DNA from: Nocardioides sp. HDW12B
GTDB taxonomy: Bacteria; Actinomycetota; Actinomycetes; Propionibacteriales; Nocardioidaceae
Direction: 5' to 3'
Assembly: GCF_011299595.1 (NCBI RefSeq)
Contig: NZ_CP049867.1
Location: 3,348,001 to 3,412,000 of the forward strand
Length of the DNA: 64,000 nt
This document shows positions 53,933 to 62,671 of the stretch, in pieces. A program made the position numbers and the translations under genes. Position 1 is the stretch's first letter. Every line of letters starts with the position of its first letter. The notes below the pieces were generated by a model. It had not been told where the DNA came from. It worked only from the letters and a program-made list of their open reading frames with translations, and did not search any database.

Positions 53933-54667
53933 TCAGCGCAGCAGCGGGCTGTGGTCCGCACCGGCGGCGTAGGCCTCGGCGGCGTACAGCAACCACGCGT
54001 GGGCGGCGGCGAGACCACGGCGCGGGTCACCCGACGCCGACGCCTCGGCGTACGCCGCCGCGCGTGCCTCGTACGCCGGTCGGCCCGCCAGGTGCCCGGC
54101 CTCCGGGACGGTGGCCCCCAGCCGGTCCACGCCGCGCTCGAGCAGGATCAGCCGCTCGACGGCGCGCGCCACCAGCCCGTTGTGGGTGGCGAAGGGCTGC
54201 GCGCTGAGGATCTCGGCGTGCACGACCGCGGCCACCACCAGCCCGGGCGCGGTGGTGGGCCGGCTCAGCAGCGCGGCCACGTCGGCCAGGCGACGCGCCG
54301 AGTCGGCGTCGCGGGGGCGTCCGACGGTGTCGGGCGGCTCGTCGGCGGCGGCGACGGCGTGCAGCCGGGCGAGCGCCTGCAGCGGCGAGCGGGTCAGCAC
54401 CCCGGTGAGGCCGAGGACGTGGGTGGACAGACGCAGCGAGGCCTGGGCGACCGGATCGCCGCGCCCGTCGCGGAAGGCGTCCTCGTCGCTGGTCGTGCCG
54501 GCGAGCACCGCGCTGGCCCAGGCGCCGCGCAGCAGGGACTCCGCTGCCACGTCGGGCGTGGTCTTGCGCAGCCCGCGGTCGCGCAGCAGCACGTCGATGC
54601 CGTCGCGGGCGGAGGCCATGGCGGAGGCGACGCCCTCGCGGGCGGTGAGGTCGGCGAGGGGGTCCAC
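53933..54667 (-). CDS. Degenerate Fic-fold protein
   Basis: A 244-residue helical protein, positioned like mycobacterial Rv3662c. AQPFATHNGLVARAVER near residue 157 lines up with the Fic core IHPFxDGNGRxxR: P, F, N, G and a final R are kept, but the catalytic His is Gln157 and the acidic-loop D/G and the first R are replaced. Earlier, ASAVLAGTTS (from residue 51) matches the SxxxEG inhibitory motif with the Glu replaced by Leu. Thus it has the fold but neither the AMP-transfer residue nor its usual brake. GTG 54667 is chosen over one at 54676 on spacing. Confidence 0.7.
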   Translation of the reverse strand: MDPLADLTAREGVASAMASARDGIDVLLRDRGLRKTTPDVAAESLLRGAWASAVLAGTTSDEDAFRDGRGDPVAQASLRLSTHVLGLTGVLTRSPLQALARLHAVAAADEPPDTVGRPRDADSARRLADVAALLSRPTTAPGLVVAAVVHAEILSAQPFATHNGLVARAVERLILLERGVDRLGATVPEAGHLAGRPAYEARAAAYAEASASGDPRRGLAAAHAWLLYAAEAYAAGADHSPLLR

Positions 54668-54711
54668 GGGGCGCACCCTAGTCGGCCGTGCCCCCGCGCC
54701 GGGCGTCGGTC

Positions 54712-55266
54712 TCAGGCGCGGGGGCCGCGCTCGCGGACCTCGCGCACCCCGGTCATGGCCGCGCGCAGCTCGCCGAGCCAGTCGTCCTCGTGCTGCCCGA
54801 CCAGCCGCACGCACCAGGCCAGGGCGTCGGCGCGCGAGCGGGCGACCCCGGCCTCGACCAGGGTGTCGAGCACGAGACGCTGCGGCTGCCGCAGGCGGGT
54901 CATCACCGGCGCAGCCACGTGGGTCCAGAGCTCGCGGTGGCGGACCCCGTCCCCGGTGTCCTCGGCTGCTCGGGCGCCGATCGCCACCCCCCACGACACC
55001 GCGCGGCCGAAGCGACGCTGGGCCGCTTCGGCGACATCCATGCGTCGCTTGCGGGTCTCCTCGCGGAAGGCCTCCGCGCGGGCGCCCCGCGCCTCCGCGG
55101 CCACCTCGTCGCTGTCGCCCTCGGCGACCGCGACGTCGGGGAGGCCGATCAGCACGGTGATCTCCTCGCGGTCGACGGTGATCTCCGCCTCGGTCGGCGC
55201 CCACTCCTCGGGCAGCCGGGCGCGGAACCAGCCGGTGACGCGGTCGAGCTCGTCCTTCGTCGTCAT
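54712..55266 (-). CDS. Ribbon-helix-helix-like small regulator, autoregulated
   Basis: A 184-residue protein of unknown specific function. It opens MTTKDELDRVTGWFRARLPEEW, has a basic stretch (REETRKRRMDVAEAAQRR) and ends with LDTLVEAGVARSRADALAWCVRLVGQ, reminiscent of RHH helices. A 16-base tandem TGTAATGA/TGTAATCA overlaps its ATG, so it may repress itself and perhaps the divergent methyltransferase gene 66 bases away. The family is shared by many actinomycetes but I do not know its role. Confidence 0.6.
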   Translation of the reverse strand: MTTKDELDRVTGWFRARLPEEWAPTEAEITVDREEITVLIGLPDVAVAEGDSDEVAAEARGARAEAFREETRKRRMDVAEAAQRRFGRAVSWGVAIGARAAEDTGDGVRHRELWTHVAAPVMTRLRQPQRLVLDTLVEAGVARSRADALAWCVRLVGQHEDDWLGELRAAMTGVREVRERGPRA

Positions 55267-55281
55267 GATTACATCATTACA
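55266..55281 (-). promoter_or_regulatory. Tandem TGTAAT operator overlapping the start codon
   Basis: Two 8-base direct repeats TGTAATGA and TGTAATCA run into the ATG of the RHH-like gene; the last A is the A of the start codon. Direct repeats of this length are typical of RHH sites. The A/T-rich block stands out from the GC-rich context. Confidence 0.5.
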
Positions 55282-55317
55282 CGCTTGCACAAGGTCGGTC
55301 CGGACCGGTGACCGGTG

Positions 55318-55323
55318 TAGATT
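55318..55323 (+). promoter_or_regulatory. Possible leaderless promoter -10
   Basis: TAGATT ends 8 bases before the methyltransferase ATG at 55332, and no ribosome site is visible between. This spacing fits a transcript that starts at the ATG. No clear -35 is visible. Confidence 0.4.
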
Positions 55324-55331
55324 GCGCCGAG

Positions 55332-56249
55332 ATGAACCACCCCTCCTCCGGCCCCGACCCGGCGCTCTCCTTCGCCTCGGTGGCCGACGCCTACGACCGA
55401 GCCCGCCCCACCTACCCGCGCCCCGCCGTCGAGTGGCTGACCGGCCGGTCCCCGGCCACCGTCGTCGAGCTCGGCGCCGGCACGGGCAAGCTCACCGACC
55501 GCCTGGTCGAGCTGCGTCACGACCTGCTCGTGACCGACCCGCTCGACGCGATGCTCGAGCACGTCCGCGAGCGTCACCCGGGCCTGCGGGTGGTCACCGC
55601 CTCCGCCGAGGCGGTGCCGGTCGCGACCCGCAGCGTCGACGTCGTCGTCGCCGCCCAGGCCTTCCACTGGTTCGACGCCGAGGCGGCCCTGCGCGAGGCC
55701 GCCCGGATGCTGAAGCCCGAGGGCCGGATCGCGCTGGCGTGGAACGTCCGCGACGAGCGGATCCCGTGGGTCAAGCGGCTCGGCCGCATCATCGGCGAGT
55801 CCGGTCCGCCGACCGACCCCAGCGAGACGCTGGTCGCCTCGCGGCACTTCGGGTACGTCGAGACCGAGATGTTCAAGCACTGGATGCCGATGAAGGGCGA
55901 GGCCCTGATGGACCTCGTGCGCTCACGGTCCAACGTCGCCGTCATGGACCCCTCCGCGCGCGACCGCGTCCTGCGCAAGGTGGGCGAGCTGTTCGCGGAG
56001 TACGACCGCTCCTCCGACGGCCTCATGCTGCCTTACGTCACGCACTGCTACCGCGCGGTCGTCCGCCCGCGCGGCCTCATCGACGAGCCCGAGCACAGCG
56101 CCGACCTCACGGCCGCGGCCGAGGCGATCCGCCGCGGCGAGACGCCCCCCGGCTTCGAGGTCGACGAGCAGACGGACGGCTCCGGGCGGCGTACGACGGC
56201 GGGCCCGGCCGGCGACGACGACGGCCCCACCCTCATCTCCTTCCGCTGA
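55332..56249 (+). CDS. SAM-dependent methyltransferase
   Basis: A 305-residue class I methyltransferase. VVELGAGTGKLTDRLVELRHDLLVTDPLDAML is the SAM-binding motif, VDVVVAAQAFHWFDAEAALREAARMLKPEG is motif post II/III typical of the Methyltransf_11 group that methylates small molecules. The C-terminal ~60 residues are disordered. ATG 55332 is chosen because the promoter is leaderless-like. No partner gene identifies its substrate. Confidence 0.85.
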   Translation: MNHPSSGPDPALSFASVADAYDRARPTYPRPAVEWLTGRSPATVVELGAGTGKLTDRLVELRHDLLVTDPLDAMLEHVRERHPGLRVVTASAEAVPVATRSVDVVVAAQAFHWFDAEAALREAARMLKPEGRIALAWNVRDERIPWVKRLGRIIGESGPPTDPSETLVASRHFGYVETEMFKHWMPMKGEALMDLVRSRSNVAVMDPSARDRVLRKVGELFAEYDRSSDGLMLPYVTHCYRAVVRPRGLIDEPEHSADLTAAAEAIRRGETPPGFEVDEQTDGSGRRTTAGPAGDDDGPTLISFR

Positions 56250-56255
56250 CCAGCC

Positions 56256-56465
56256 TCAGAGGTCGGTGGGGAGCCAGCCGCCGTAGACGTCGACCATCGC
56301 CACGACGTCGGCGTCGAAGGGGGTGACCTCGAGGCGCCACGGCGCGTCGTCGTCCTCGGGCACCGGCCGCAGCACGACGTCGTACCCCTCGGTCGCGAGC
56401 GCCTTGTGCAGCTCCTCGGCGTCGTCGGCGGACAGGAACCGGATCTCGCCCCGGGGCTGGCTCAT
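56256..56465 (-). CDS. Conserved small protein
   Basis: A 69-residue protein (MSQPRGEIRFLSADDAEELHKALATEGYDVV..., truncated here) with an alternating strand-helix pattern and acidic C-terminus ending in GGWLPTDL. Ribonuclease-E-inhibitor-like small folds have a similar beta-alpha layout, but I do not recognise the family. It converges with the methyltransferase gene, whose stop is 6 bases away, and starts opposite the sensor kinase gene. Confidence 0.6.
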   Translation of the reverse strand: MSQPRGEIRFLSADDAEELHKALATEGYDVVLRPVPEDDDAPWRLEVTPFDADVVAMVDVYGGWLPTDL

Positions 56466-56546
56466 GCCCGGAGGGTACGCCGAGCCAGTCACGACCGCGC
56501 CCGCGAGCCCCGCCCCGGTCCGCGCCGGCCCGTCTAGGGTGCCCTC

Positions 56547-57683
56547 ATGGCGGTCTGGCGACGCGGTGCCCGGTGGCGACGCACCGGCCACCTCAGCACC
56601 GAGGCAGACCGCGCCACGTTCCGCACCCTGCACACCGCGTCGCTGGCCGCCCCGGCGCTGCGCGGAGGTCTCACCCGCTCGTCCGCCGAGCGCGCCGTCG
56701 GCCACCTGCGCGTGCTGCTCGGGACACCGTCGGTGGTCCTCACCGACACCTCCGAGGTGCTCGCCTGGGACGGGTCGGGGGCCCACCACCGCGACCTGGC
56801 CGAGCGGTTCGCCCGCGAGCTCGCCAGCGAGGGCAGCGGCGCCACGACCGTCCACGACCGCGACTTCCGCTGCGACCGGCCCGGCTGCGAGGCCGCACAC
56901 GCGGTGGTCTCGCCGCTGGCCGTCGACGACGTCGTGGTCGGCACCCTCCAGGTCTTCGCGCCCGCGGTCTCGGCCGGTCTGGTGCGCGCGACCGACGAGG
57001 TCGCGGCCTGGGTGACCGGACAGCTGGCGCTCGCCGACCTCGAGGAGAGCCGTCGGCGGCTGGTGGAGGCGGAGGTGAAGACGCTGCGGGCCCAGATCTC
57101 CCCGCACTTCATCTACAACTCGCTCAACGCCATCGCGTCGTTCGTGCGCACCGACCCCGAGCACGCCCGCGAGCTGCTGCTGGAGTTCGCCGACTTCACG
57201 CGCTACTCCTTCCGCAGCCATGGCGAGTTCACGACGCTGGCCGAGGAGCTGCGCTCCATCGAGCGCTACCTCGTCCTCGAGCAGGCGCGCTTCGGCGACC
57301 GCCTCCACGTCACCCTGCGCGTCGCCCCCGAGGTGCTCCCCGTCACCGTGCCGTTCCTGTGCCTGCAGCCGTTGGTGGAGAACGCCGTGCGCCACGGCCT
57401 GGAGGCCAAGGACGGGCCGGGCCGCATCGAGATCGTCGCCGAGGACCACGCGTCCGAGGCCGTGATCTGGGTCGAGGACGACGGCGTCGGCGACGACCCC
57501 GAGCGGGTGCGCCGCGCGCTGGCCGGGGAGTCCGACACCGACTCGGTCGGGCTCGGCAACGTCGACGGTCGCCTCCGCTCGGTGTTCGGCGACGAGTTCG
57601 GCCTCGTGGTGGAGACCGCCGTCGGGGCCGGCACCCGGGTCACCGTGCGGGTGCCGAAGTTCGCCCCCGGGGTGCACGCGTGA
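56547..57683 (+). CDS. LytS-type soluble sensor histidine kinase
   Basis: A 378-residue kinase. The N-terminal 180 residues (HLRVLLGTPSVVLTDTSEVLAWDGSG) look like a cytosolic GAF-type sensor with CDRPGCEAAH, a possible metal or ligand site. No transmembrane helix is visible. The His-kinase domain opens with ISPHFIYNSLNAIASF (phosphoacceptor His), LEFADFTRYSFR, and the ATP domain has QPLVENAVRHGLEA and VGLGNVDGRLRSVFG. Its stop overlaps the LytTR gene (ATGA), forming a two-component system upstream of the symporter-acs cluster. Confidence 0.88.
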   Translation: MAVWRRGARWRRTGHLSTEADRATFRTLHTASLAAPALRGGLTRSSAERAVGHLRVLLGTPSVVLTDTSEVLAWDGSGAHHRDLAERFARELASEGSGATTVHDRDFRCDRPGCEAAHAVVSPLAVDDVVVGTLQVFAPAVSAGLVRATDEVAAWVTGQLALADLEESRRRLVEAEVKTLRAQISPHFIYNSLNAIASFVRTDPEHARELLLEFADFTRYSFRSHGEFTTLAEELRSIERYLVLEQARFGDRLHVTLRVAPEVLPVTVPFLCLQPLVENAVRHGLEAKDGPGRIEIVAEDHASEAVIWVEDDGVGDDPERVRRALAGESDTDSVGLGNVDGRLRSVFGDEFGLVVETAVGAGTRVTVRVPKFAPGVHA

Positions 57684-58420
57684 CGACCCCGGCCCTGCTG
57701 ACGGCCCTCGCCGTCGACGACGAGCGGCCCGCGTGCGACGAGCTCGAGTGGCTGCTGCGCCGCGACCCCCGCATCGGCACCGTGCACACCGCCGGCTCCG
57801 CGGCCGAGGCGCTGCGCGTGCTGCAGGAGGAGGACGTCGACGTCGTCTTCTGCGACATCCAGATGCCCGGGCTCACCGGCCTCGAGCTCGTGCAGGTGCT
57901 GCGCCGCTTCCGTGAGCCGCCCCGCGTCGTCTTCGTCACCGCCCACGAGCAGCACGCCGTGGAGGCCTTCGACCTCGACGTCGTCGACTACCTGCTCAAG
58001 CCGGTGCGCGAGTCGCGGCTGGCCGAGGCCGTGCGCCGGGTCGCGGACGCCGTACCGACGGCGCCGGAGGGCGGCGACGACGCCATCCCCGTCGAGCTCG
58101 GCGGCGTCACCCGCTTCGTCCGTCGCGCCGACGTCCGCTACGTCGAGGCGCACGGCGACTACACCCGGCTGCACACGCCCGAGGGCGCGCCGCTGGTCCG
58201 GGTGCCGCTGGCGCGGCTGGAGGAGGAGTGGGCCGACGCCGGGTTCGTGCGCATCCACCGCTCCCACCTCGTGGCGCTGGCGCACGTGAGCGAGATCCGC
58301 AGCGACGGTGGCCGGGTCACGGTGGTCGTCGACGGCGAGGAGCTGACGGTGGCCCGGCGCCACACCCGTGAGCTGCGCGACCTGCTGGTACGCCGGGCGC
58401 GGCCGGGCGGGCGGGCGTGA
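57680..58420 (+). CDS. LytTR-family response regulator
   Basis: A 246-residue regulator. The receiver has AVDDERPACDELEWLL, phosphoacceptor Asp in VVFCDIQMPGLTG and switch Lys in DYLLKPV. The C-terminal LytTR DNA-binding domain shows RRADVRYVEAHGDYTRLHT, FVRIHRSHLVAL and LTVARRHTRELRDLL. Kinase, regulator and the next membrane-protein gene overlap end to end. LytTR systems such as BtsR and YpdB control pyruvate or related transport; here the symporters and acs suggest the same class of stimulus. Confidence 0.9.
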   Translation: MTTPALLTALAVDDERPACDELEWLLRRDPRIGTVHTAGSAAEALRVLQEEDVDVVFCDIQMPGLTGLELVQVLRRFREPPRVVFVTAHEQHAVEAFDLDVVDYLLKPVRESRLAEAVRRVADAVPTAPEGGDDAIPVELGGVTRFVRRADVRYVEAHGDYTRLHTPEGAPLVRVPLARLEEEWADAGFVRIHRSHLVALAHVSEIRSDGGRVTVVVDGEELTVARRHTRELRDLLVRRARPGGRA

Positions 58421-58821
58421 CCACCCCGCCGCGGGTGCGGGTGACCAGCCCGCGCACCGGCGCCGCGAAGGTGCGCCGGGTCGCCCCCAACGTCGAGATC
58501 GACCGCCGCACCCGCCTCGGACAGGTCTACCTCTCCTCGCTGGTGCGCACCCAGCTGCTCCTCGCGGCGGGCGTGCTGCTCGTGGGGGTCGGGACCCTGG
58601 TCTCCCTCCCGCTGCTGCTGCGGCTCGACGCCGTCGCCGAGCGTGAGGTGCTCGGGATGCCGCTGCCCTGGGTGGTGCTGGGCTTCGCGGTGCACCCCTT
58701 CCTGCTGGCCTGCGGCTGGTTCTACGTGCGGCGGGCCGAGCGCAACGAGGAGGCCTTCGCCGACCTCGTCGAGCCGCTCGTCACGGACGGCCCACCGGCC
58801 ACCGAGGAACGCACCCCGTGA
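58417..58821 (+). CDS. Small two-helix membrane protein, partner of symporter 1
   Basis: A 134-residue protein with two predicted membrane helices (QLLLAAGVLLVGVGTLVSLPLLL; WVVLGFAVHPFLLACGWFYV), a basic N-terminal tail (SPRTGAAKVRRVAPNVE) and an acidic C-terminus. It overlaps both the response regulator (GTGA) and the downstream symporter. By position and topology it is equivalent to the DUF485 protein upstream of the second symporter. Start GTG 58417. Confidence 0.8.
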   Translation: MTTPPRVRVTSPRTGAAKVRRVAPNVEIDRRTRLGQVYLSSLVRTQLLLAAGVLLVGVGTLVSLPLLLRLDAVAEREVLGMPLPWVVLGFAVHPFLLACGWFYVRRAERNEEAFADLVEPLVTDGPPATEERTP

Positions 58822-60371
58822 GTCCCGTGTACGGCGCGGTGGCGGTCGCCCTGGTCTCGATCGCGACGTTGGCGATCGGCGCCTACGGCTGGCGCTTCTC
58901 GCGCACGACCAGCGACTTCTTCGTGGCCTCCCGCTCGGTGCGGCCGGCGCTGAACGCCAGCGCCATCGGCGGGGAGTACCTCTCCGCGGCCTCGTTCCTC
59001 GGCGTCGCCGGGCTGGTGCTCGCCTTCGGCGCCGACATGCTGTGGTACCCGGTCGGGTGGACCGCCGGCTACCTCGTGCTGCTGGTCCTGGTGGCCGCGC
59101 CGCTGCGCCGCTCGGGCGCCTACACGCTCGCGGACTTCGCGGAGAGCCGGCTGGAGTCGGAAACCGTGCGGCGGGTCTCGTCGCTGCTGGTGGTCGCCGT
59201 CGGGTGGCTCTACCTCATTCCGCAGTTCCAGGGCGCCGGCCTCGCGTTGGGAGTGGTCGCCGACGCCCCCACCTGGAGCGGCGGCCTGCTGGTGGCGGCG
59301 GTGGTGCTGGTCAACGTGCTCTTCGGCGGGATGCGCAGCATCACCTTCGTGCAGGCCTTCCAGTACTGGCTCAAGCTCACCGCCCTCCTCGTGCCGGTGT
59401 TCTTCCTGCTCTCGGTGTGGTGGGGCGACGGCGCCACCGGTCCCGCCGGGATCGACGCCGCCGGCACGACCGGCGAGGCCTGGCGCGAGGTGGTGGCCCC
59501 CGGTGGCGCGACCGGGCTGTACACGACGTACTCGATCATCGTCGCGACCTTCCTCGGCACCATGGGCCTGCCGCACGTGGTCGTCCGCTTCTACACCAAC
59601 CCCGACGGCCGCGCGGCCCGCCGGACCACGCTGGTGGTGCTCGCGCTGCTGGGCCTCTTCTACGTCCTCCCCCCGGTGTACGGCGCCCTCGGTCGCCTCT
59701 ACGCCCCCGACCTGGTGGGTGCCGGCACCAGCGACACCGTGGTGCTCGAGCTGCCCGGGCGCATGGTCGAGGGCCTGCTCGGCGAGCTGCTCTCCGCCCT
59801 CACCGCGGCCGGCGCGTTCGCCGCCTTCCTGTCGACCTCGAGCGGACTGACCATCGCCGTGGCCGGGGCGCTCAGCCAGGACGTGCTGGGGCGCTCCGAG
59901 CGGCTGCGGCGGCGGGGCGGTGTGCGGTCCTTCCAGGTCGCCGCCGTGGTCGCGGTGCTGGTGCCCCTCGCGCTCACCGTGCTGTCCGAGGGCGTCGGCG
60001 TGGCCCGCGCCGTGGGGCTGGCGTTCGCCTTCGCCGCCTCCACCTTCTGCCCGCTCATCGTGCTCGGCATCTGGTGGCGACGGCTGACCGACGTCGGGGC
60101 GGTCGCGGGCATGGTCGTGGGCGGCCTGCTCTGCGGCGGCGCCGTGATCGACTCCCTGCTCGCCACCGAGCACGACGGCTGGCTCGGCGCACTGCTGGCC
60201 CAGCCGGCCGCCTGGACGGTGCCGGCGGCGTTCCTGACCATGGTCGTCGGCTCGCTGCTCACGCCCGGACGGGTGCCGGCCGGGGTCGACACCACGATGG
60301 TGCGCCTGCACACCCCCGAGAGCGTGGCCCTCGACCGCGGCCGGGTGGTCCGCCGGCTCGTCGACGGCTGA
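58818..60371 (+). CDS. Sodium/solute symporter family transporter 1
   Basis: A 517-residue SSS-family membrane protein with about 13 helices. SDFFVASRSVRPALNASAIGGEYLSAASFLG and GLPHVVVRFYTNPDG are the segments shared with acetate permease ActP and monocarboxylate MctC. The first reading overlaps the small membrane gene. With the LytTR system upstream and a paralogous module plus acs downstream it probably imports acetate, pyruvate or another short acid. Confidence 0.88.
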   Translation: MSPVYGAVAVALVSIATLAIGAYGWRFSRTTSDFFVASRSVRPALNASAIGGEYLSAASFLGVAGLVLAFGADMLWYPVGWTAGYLVLLVLVAAPLRRSGAYTLADFAESRLESETVRRVSSLLVVAVGWLYLIPQFQGAGLALGVVADAPTWSGGLLVAAVVLVNVLFGGMRSITFVQAFQYWLKLTALLVPVFFLLSVWWGDGATGPAGIDAAGTTGEAWREVVAPGGATGLYTTYSIIVATFLGTMGLPHVVVRFYTNPDGRAARRTTLVVLALLGLFYVLPPVYGALGRLYAPDLVGAGTSDTVVLELPGRMVEGLLGELLSALTAAGAFAAFLSTSSGLTIAVAGALSQDVLGRSERLRRRGGVRSFQVAAVVAVLVPLALTVLSEGVGVARAVGLAFAFAASTFCPLIVLGIWWRRLTDVGAVAGMVVGGLLCGGAVIDSLLATEHDGWLGALLAQPAAWTVPAAFLTMVVGSLLTPGRVPAGVDTTMVRLHTPESVALDRGRVVRRLVDG

Positions 60372-60556
60372 CGCCGTACTCCCTCAGCTGCGCCCGACGC
60401 GACCGCTCGTCGTGCCAGACCGACCGTTCGGCGACAGAGCGTCCCCGCCCGACGACGCTCCCGCGCCCACCCCTCGCCCGTCGACGGTGCGACTCCCTAC
60501 CGTGACAGCGATCACATCGGCGCACCGTGCGCCGACGAGGACGGAAGGACGAGGCC

Positions 60557-60910
60557 GTGGCCGAAGACGTCGACCGACGCACCCACGAGGTGTACGAGAG
60601 CCTCCACGGGACGGAGGAGTTCACCGAGCTGCGGCGCCGCTACCGCGGCTTCGCGATCCCCGCGACCGTGGCCTTCCTGCTCTGGTACCTGACCTACGTG
60701 GTCATGTCGAACTGGGCGACCGACTTCATGAACATCCGACTGGTCGGCAACATCAACGTGGCGCTGGTCTTCGGGCTGCTGCAGTTCGCCACCACCTTCC
60801 TGATCGCCGTGCTCTACGCCCGCTACTCCAACGCCAAGCTCGACCCGTTGGCCCGCGAGCTCGACGAGCGCTACATCGCCGTGCGCAAGAGCGACCGAGA
60901 GGGCCGCTGA
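60557..60910 (+). CDS. DUF485 small membrane protein, partner of symporter 2
   Basis: A 117-residue protein with two hydrophobic helices (FAIPATVAFLLWYLTYVVM; VALVFGLLQFATTFLIAVLY) and the DUF485 layout (HEVYESLHGTEEFTELRRRYRGF; ELDERYIAVR). YjcH of E. coli has the same position before actP. GTG 60557 follows GGAAGGACGA, better than the upstream in-frame ATG at 60527. The start codon of the symporter follows after one base. Confidence 0.88.
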   Translation: MAEDVDRRTHEVYESLHGTEEFTELRRRYRGFAIPATVAFLLWYLTYVVMSNWATDFMNIRLVGNINVALVFGLLQFATTFLIAVLYARYSNAKLDPLARELDERYIAVRKSDREGR

Positions 60911-60911
60911 C

Positions 60912-62543
60912 ATGGATCACCAGTTCCTCACCACCGGGCTCTTCCTCGCCGTCGTCGCGCTGACCGTCGGCATCACGTTCTGGGCCAGCCGGCAGACCTC
61001 CGGCGCCGCCGACTACTACACCGGCGGGCGTGGCTTCTCCGGCCTGCAGAACGGCCTGGCCATCGGCGGCGACTACATGTCGGCCGCGTCCTTCCTCGGC
61101 ATCTCCGGCGCGATCGCGCTGAGCGGCTACGACGGCTTCCTCTACTCCGTCGGCTTCCTCGTCGCGTGGCTGGTCGCGCTGCTGCTCGTCGCCGAGATGC
61201 TGCGCAACTCCGGGCGCTACACCATGGCCGACCAGCTGGCCTACCGCATGAAGCAGCGCCCGGTCCGCACGGCGGCCGCCACCTCGACGATCGTGGTCTC
61301 GATCTTCTACCTGCTCGCCCAGATGGTCGGCGCCGGCGCCCTCGTGGCGCTGCTGCTCGGCATCGACAGCCAGGCCGCCATCAACTTCACGATCTTCGCG
61401 GTCGGCGTCCTCATGGTCTTCTACGTGACCGTGGGCGGCATGAAGGGCACCACCTGGGTGCAGATCGTCAAGGCCGTGCTGCTCATGGCCGGCTCCGCGC
61501 TGATCGTCGTGCTGGTGCTGGCGCAGTTCAACTTCAACCTCTCCGAGCTCCTCGGCGCCGCGGCCAGCAACTCCGGCCAGGGCCAGGCGTTCCTGGAGCC
61601 GGGCCTGAAGTACGGCGCGAGCACGACGAGCAAGATCGACTTCCTCAGCCTCGGCCTCGCCCTCGTGCTCGGCACCGCCGGCCTGCCGCACATCCTCATC
61701 CGCTTCTACACGACGCCGACGTCGCGCGACGCCCGCAAGTCGGTGCTCTGGGCGATCGGCCTCATCGGCACCTTCTACCTGTTCACGCTGATCCTGGGCT
61801 TCGGCGCCGCCGCGCTGCTCAGCGGTGACGACATGGAGCGCGTGAGCGCCTCCGGCGGCAACCTCGCCTCGCCGCTGCTGGCCGAGACGGTCGGTGGCGG
61901 TGCCGGGACCACCGGCGGCGCCATCCTGCTGGCCGTCATCGCGGCGGTCGCCTTCGCCACCATCCTGGCCGTGGTCGCCGGCCTGACGCTGACCTCCAGC
62001 GCCAGCCTCGCCCACGACCTCTACAACAGCGTGTGGCGCAAGGGCCAGGCCTCGGAGAAGGAGGAGCTGAAGGTGGCCCGTCTCGCTGCCGGCGGCATCG
62101 GCCTGGTGGCGATCATCCTCGCCATCCCGGCGCAGAAGCTCAACGTGGCGTTCCTGGTCGCCCTGGCCTTCGCCATCGCCGCCTCGGCGAACCTGCCCTC
62201 GATCGTCTTCAACGTCTTCTGGCGCCGCTTCAACACCCGCGGCGCGGTCTGGAGCATCTACGGCGGACTGATCTCGTCGGTCGGGCTGGTGGTCTTCTCG
62301 CCGATCATGTCCGGCAAGGGCGTCGACCCGGTCTCGGGCAAGAACCTGTCCCTGCTGCCGACGAGCATCGACATCTCGTGGTTCCCGCTGGAGAACCCCG
62401 GCATCGTCTCGATCCCGCTGGGCTTCCTGCTCGGCTACATCGGCTCGGTGACGTCGAAGGAGCCCGAGGCCGAGCGTCGCTACAACGAGCTCGAGGTCCG
62501 CGCCCTCACCGGTGCCGGCTCGGAGGCCGCGGTTTCGCACTGA
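60912..62543 (+). CDS. actP: Cation/acetate symporter 2 (ActP-like)
   Basis: A 543-residue SSS transporter with about 13 helices. AADYYTGGRGFSGLQNGLAIGGDYMSAASFLG is the family start, GTAGLPHILIRFYTTPTSRDARKSV the mid signature, and the C-terminal part has SISWFPLENPGIVSIPLGF-type sequence. It is closer to classical ActP/MctC than is the first symporter. The DUF485 partner lies upstream and acs starts 128 bases downstream, after a hairpin, so imported acetate would be activated directly. Confidence 0.9.
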   Translation: MDHQFLTTGLFLAVVALTVGITFWASRQTSGAADYYTGGRGFSGLQNGLAIGGDYMSAASFLGISGAIALSGYDGFLYSVGFLVAWLVALLLVAEMLRNSGRYTMADQLAYRMKQRPVRTAAATSTIVVSIFYLLAQMVGAGALVALLLGIDSQAAINFTIFAVGVLMVFYVTVGGMKGTTWVQIVKAVLLMAGSALIVVLVLAQFNFNLSELLGAAASNSGQGQAFLEPGLKYGASTTSKIDFLSLGLALVLGTAGLPHILIRFYTTPTSRDARKSVLWAIGLIGTFYLFTLILGFGAAALLSGDDMERVSASGGNLASPLLAETVGGGAGTTGGAILLAVIAAVAFATILAVVAGLTLTSSASLAHDLYNSVWRKGQASEKEELKVARLAAGGIGLVAIILAIPAQKLNVAFLVALAFAIAASANLPSIVFNVFWRRFNTRGAVWSIYGGLISSVGLVVFSPIMSGKGVDPVSGKNLSLLPTSIDISWFPLENPGIVSIPLGFLLGYIGSVTSKEPEAERRYNELEVRALTGAGSEAAVSH

Positions 62544-62551
62544 CCGCCGGA

Positions 62552-62598
62552 GGGGACGGGTCCTGCAGGGGAAGGTCCTGCAGGACCCGCCCCGTCCC
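62552..62598 (+). terminator. Hairpin between actP and acs
   Basis: GGGGACGGGTCCTGCA (62552-62567) pairs with TGCAGGACCCGCCCCGTCCC (62579-62598) with a two-base bulge and an 11-base loop. It may end most symporter transcripts, leaving acs with its own promoter. Confidence 0.7.
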
Positions 62599-62671
62599 AC
62601 GACCCCGGCACTAGGGTGCGAACCAGGCCGGGAACCCATCGCGACAACCCGCCGTACGACGAGGAGCGAGC

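Noticed and set aside
52943-56326. A 1127-residue plus-strand open frame
   Set aside because: It is composed of Ser/Arg/Thr/Pro runs and overlaps four genes with clear motifs in other frames. It has no recognisable domain.
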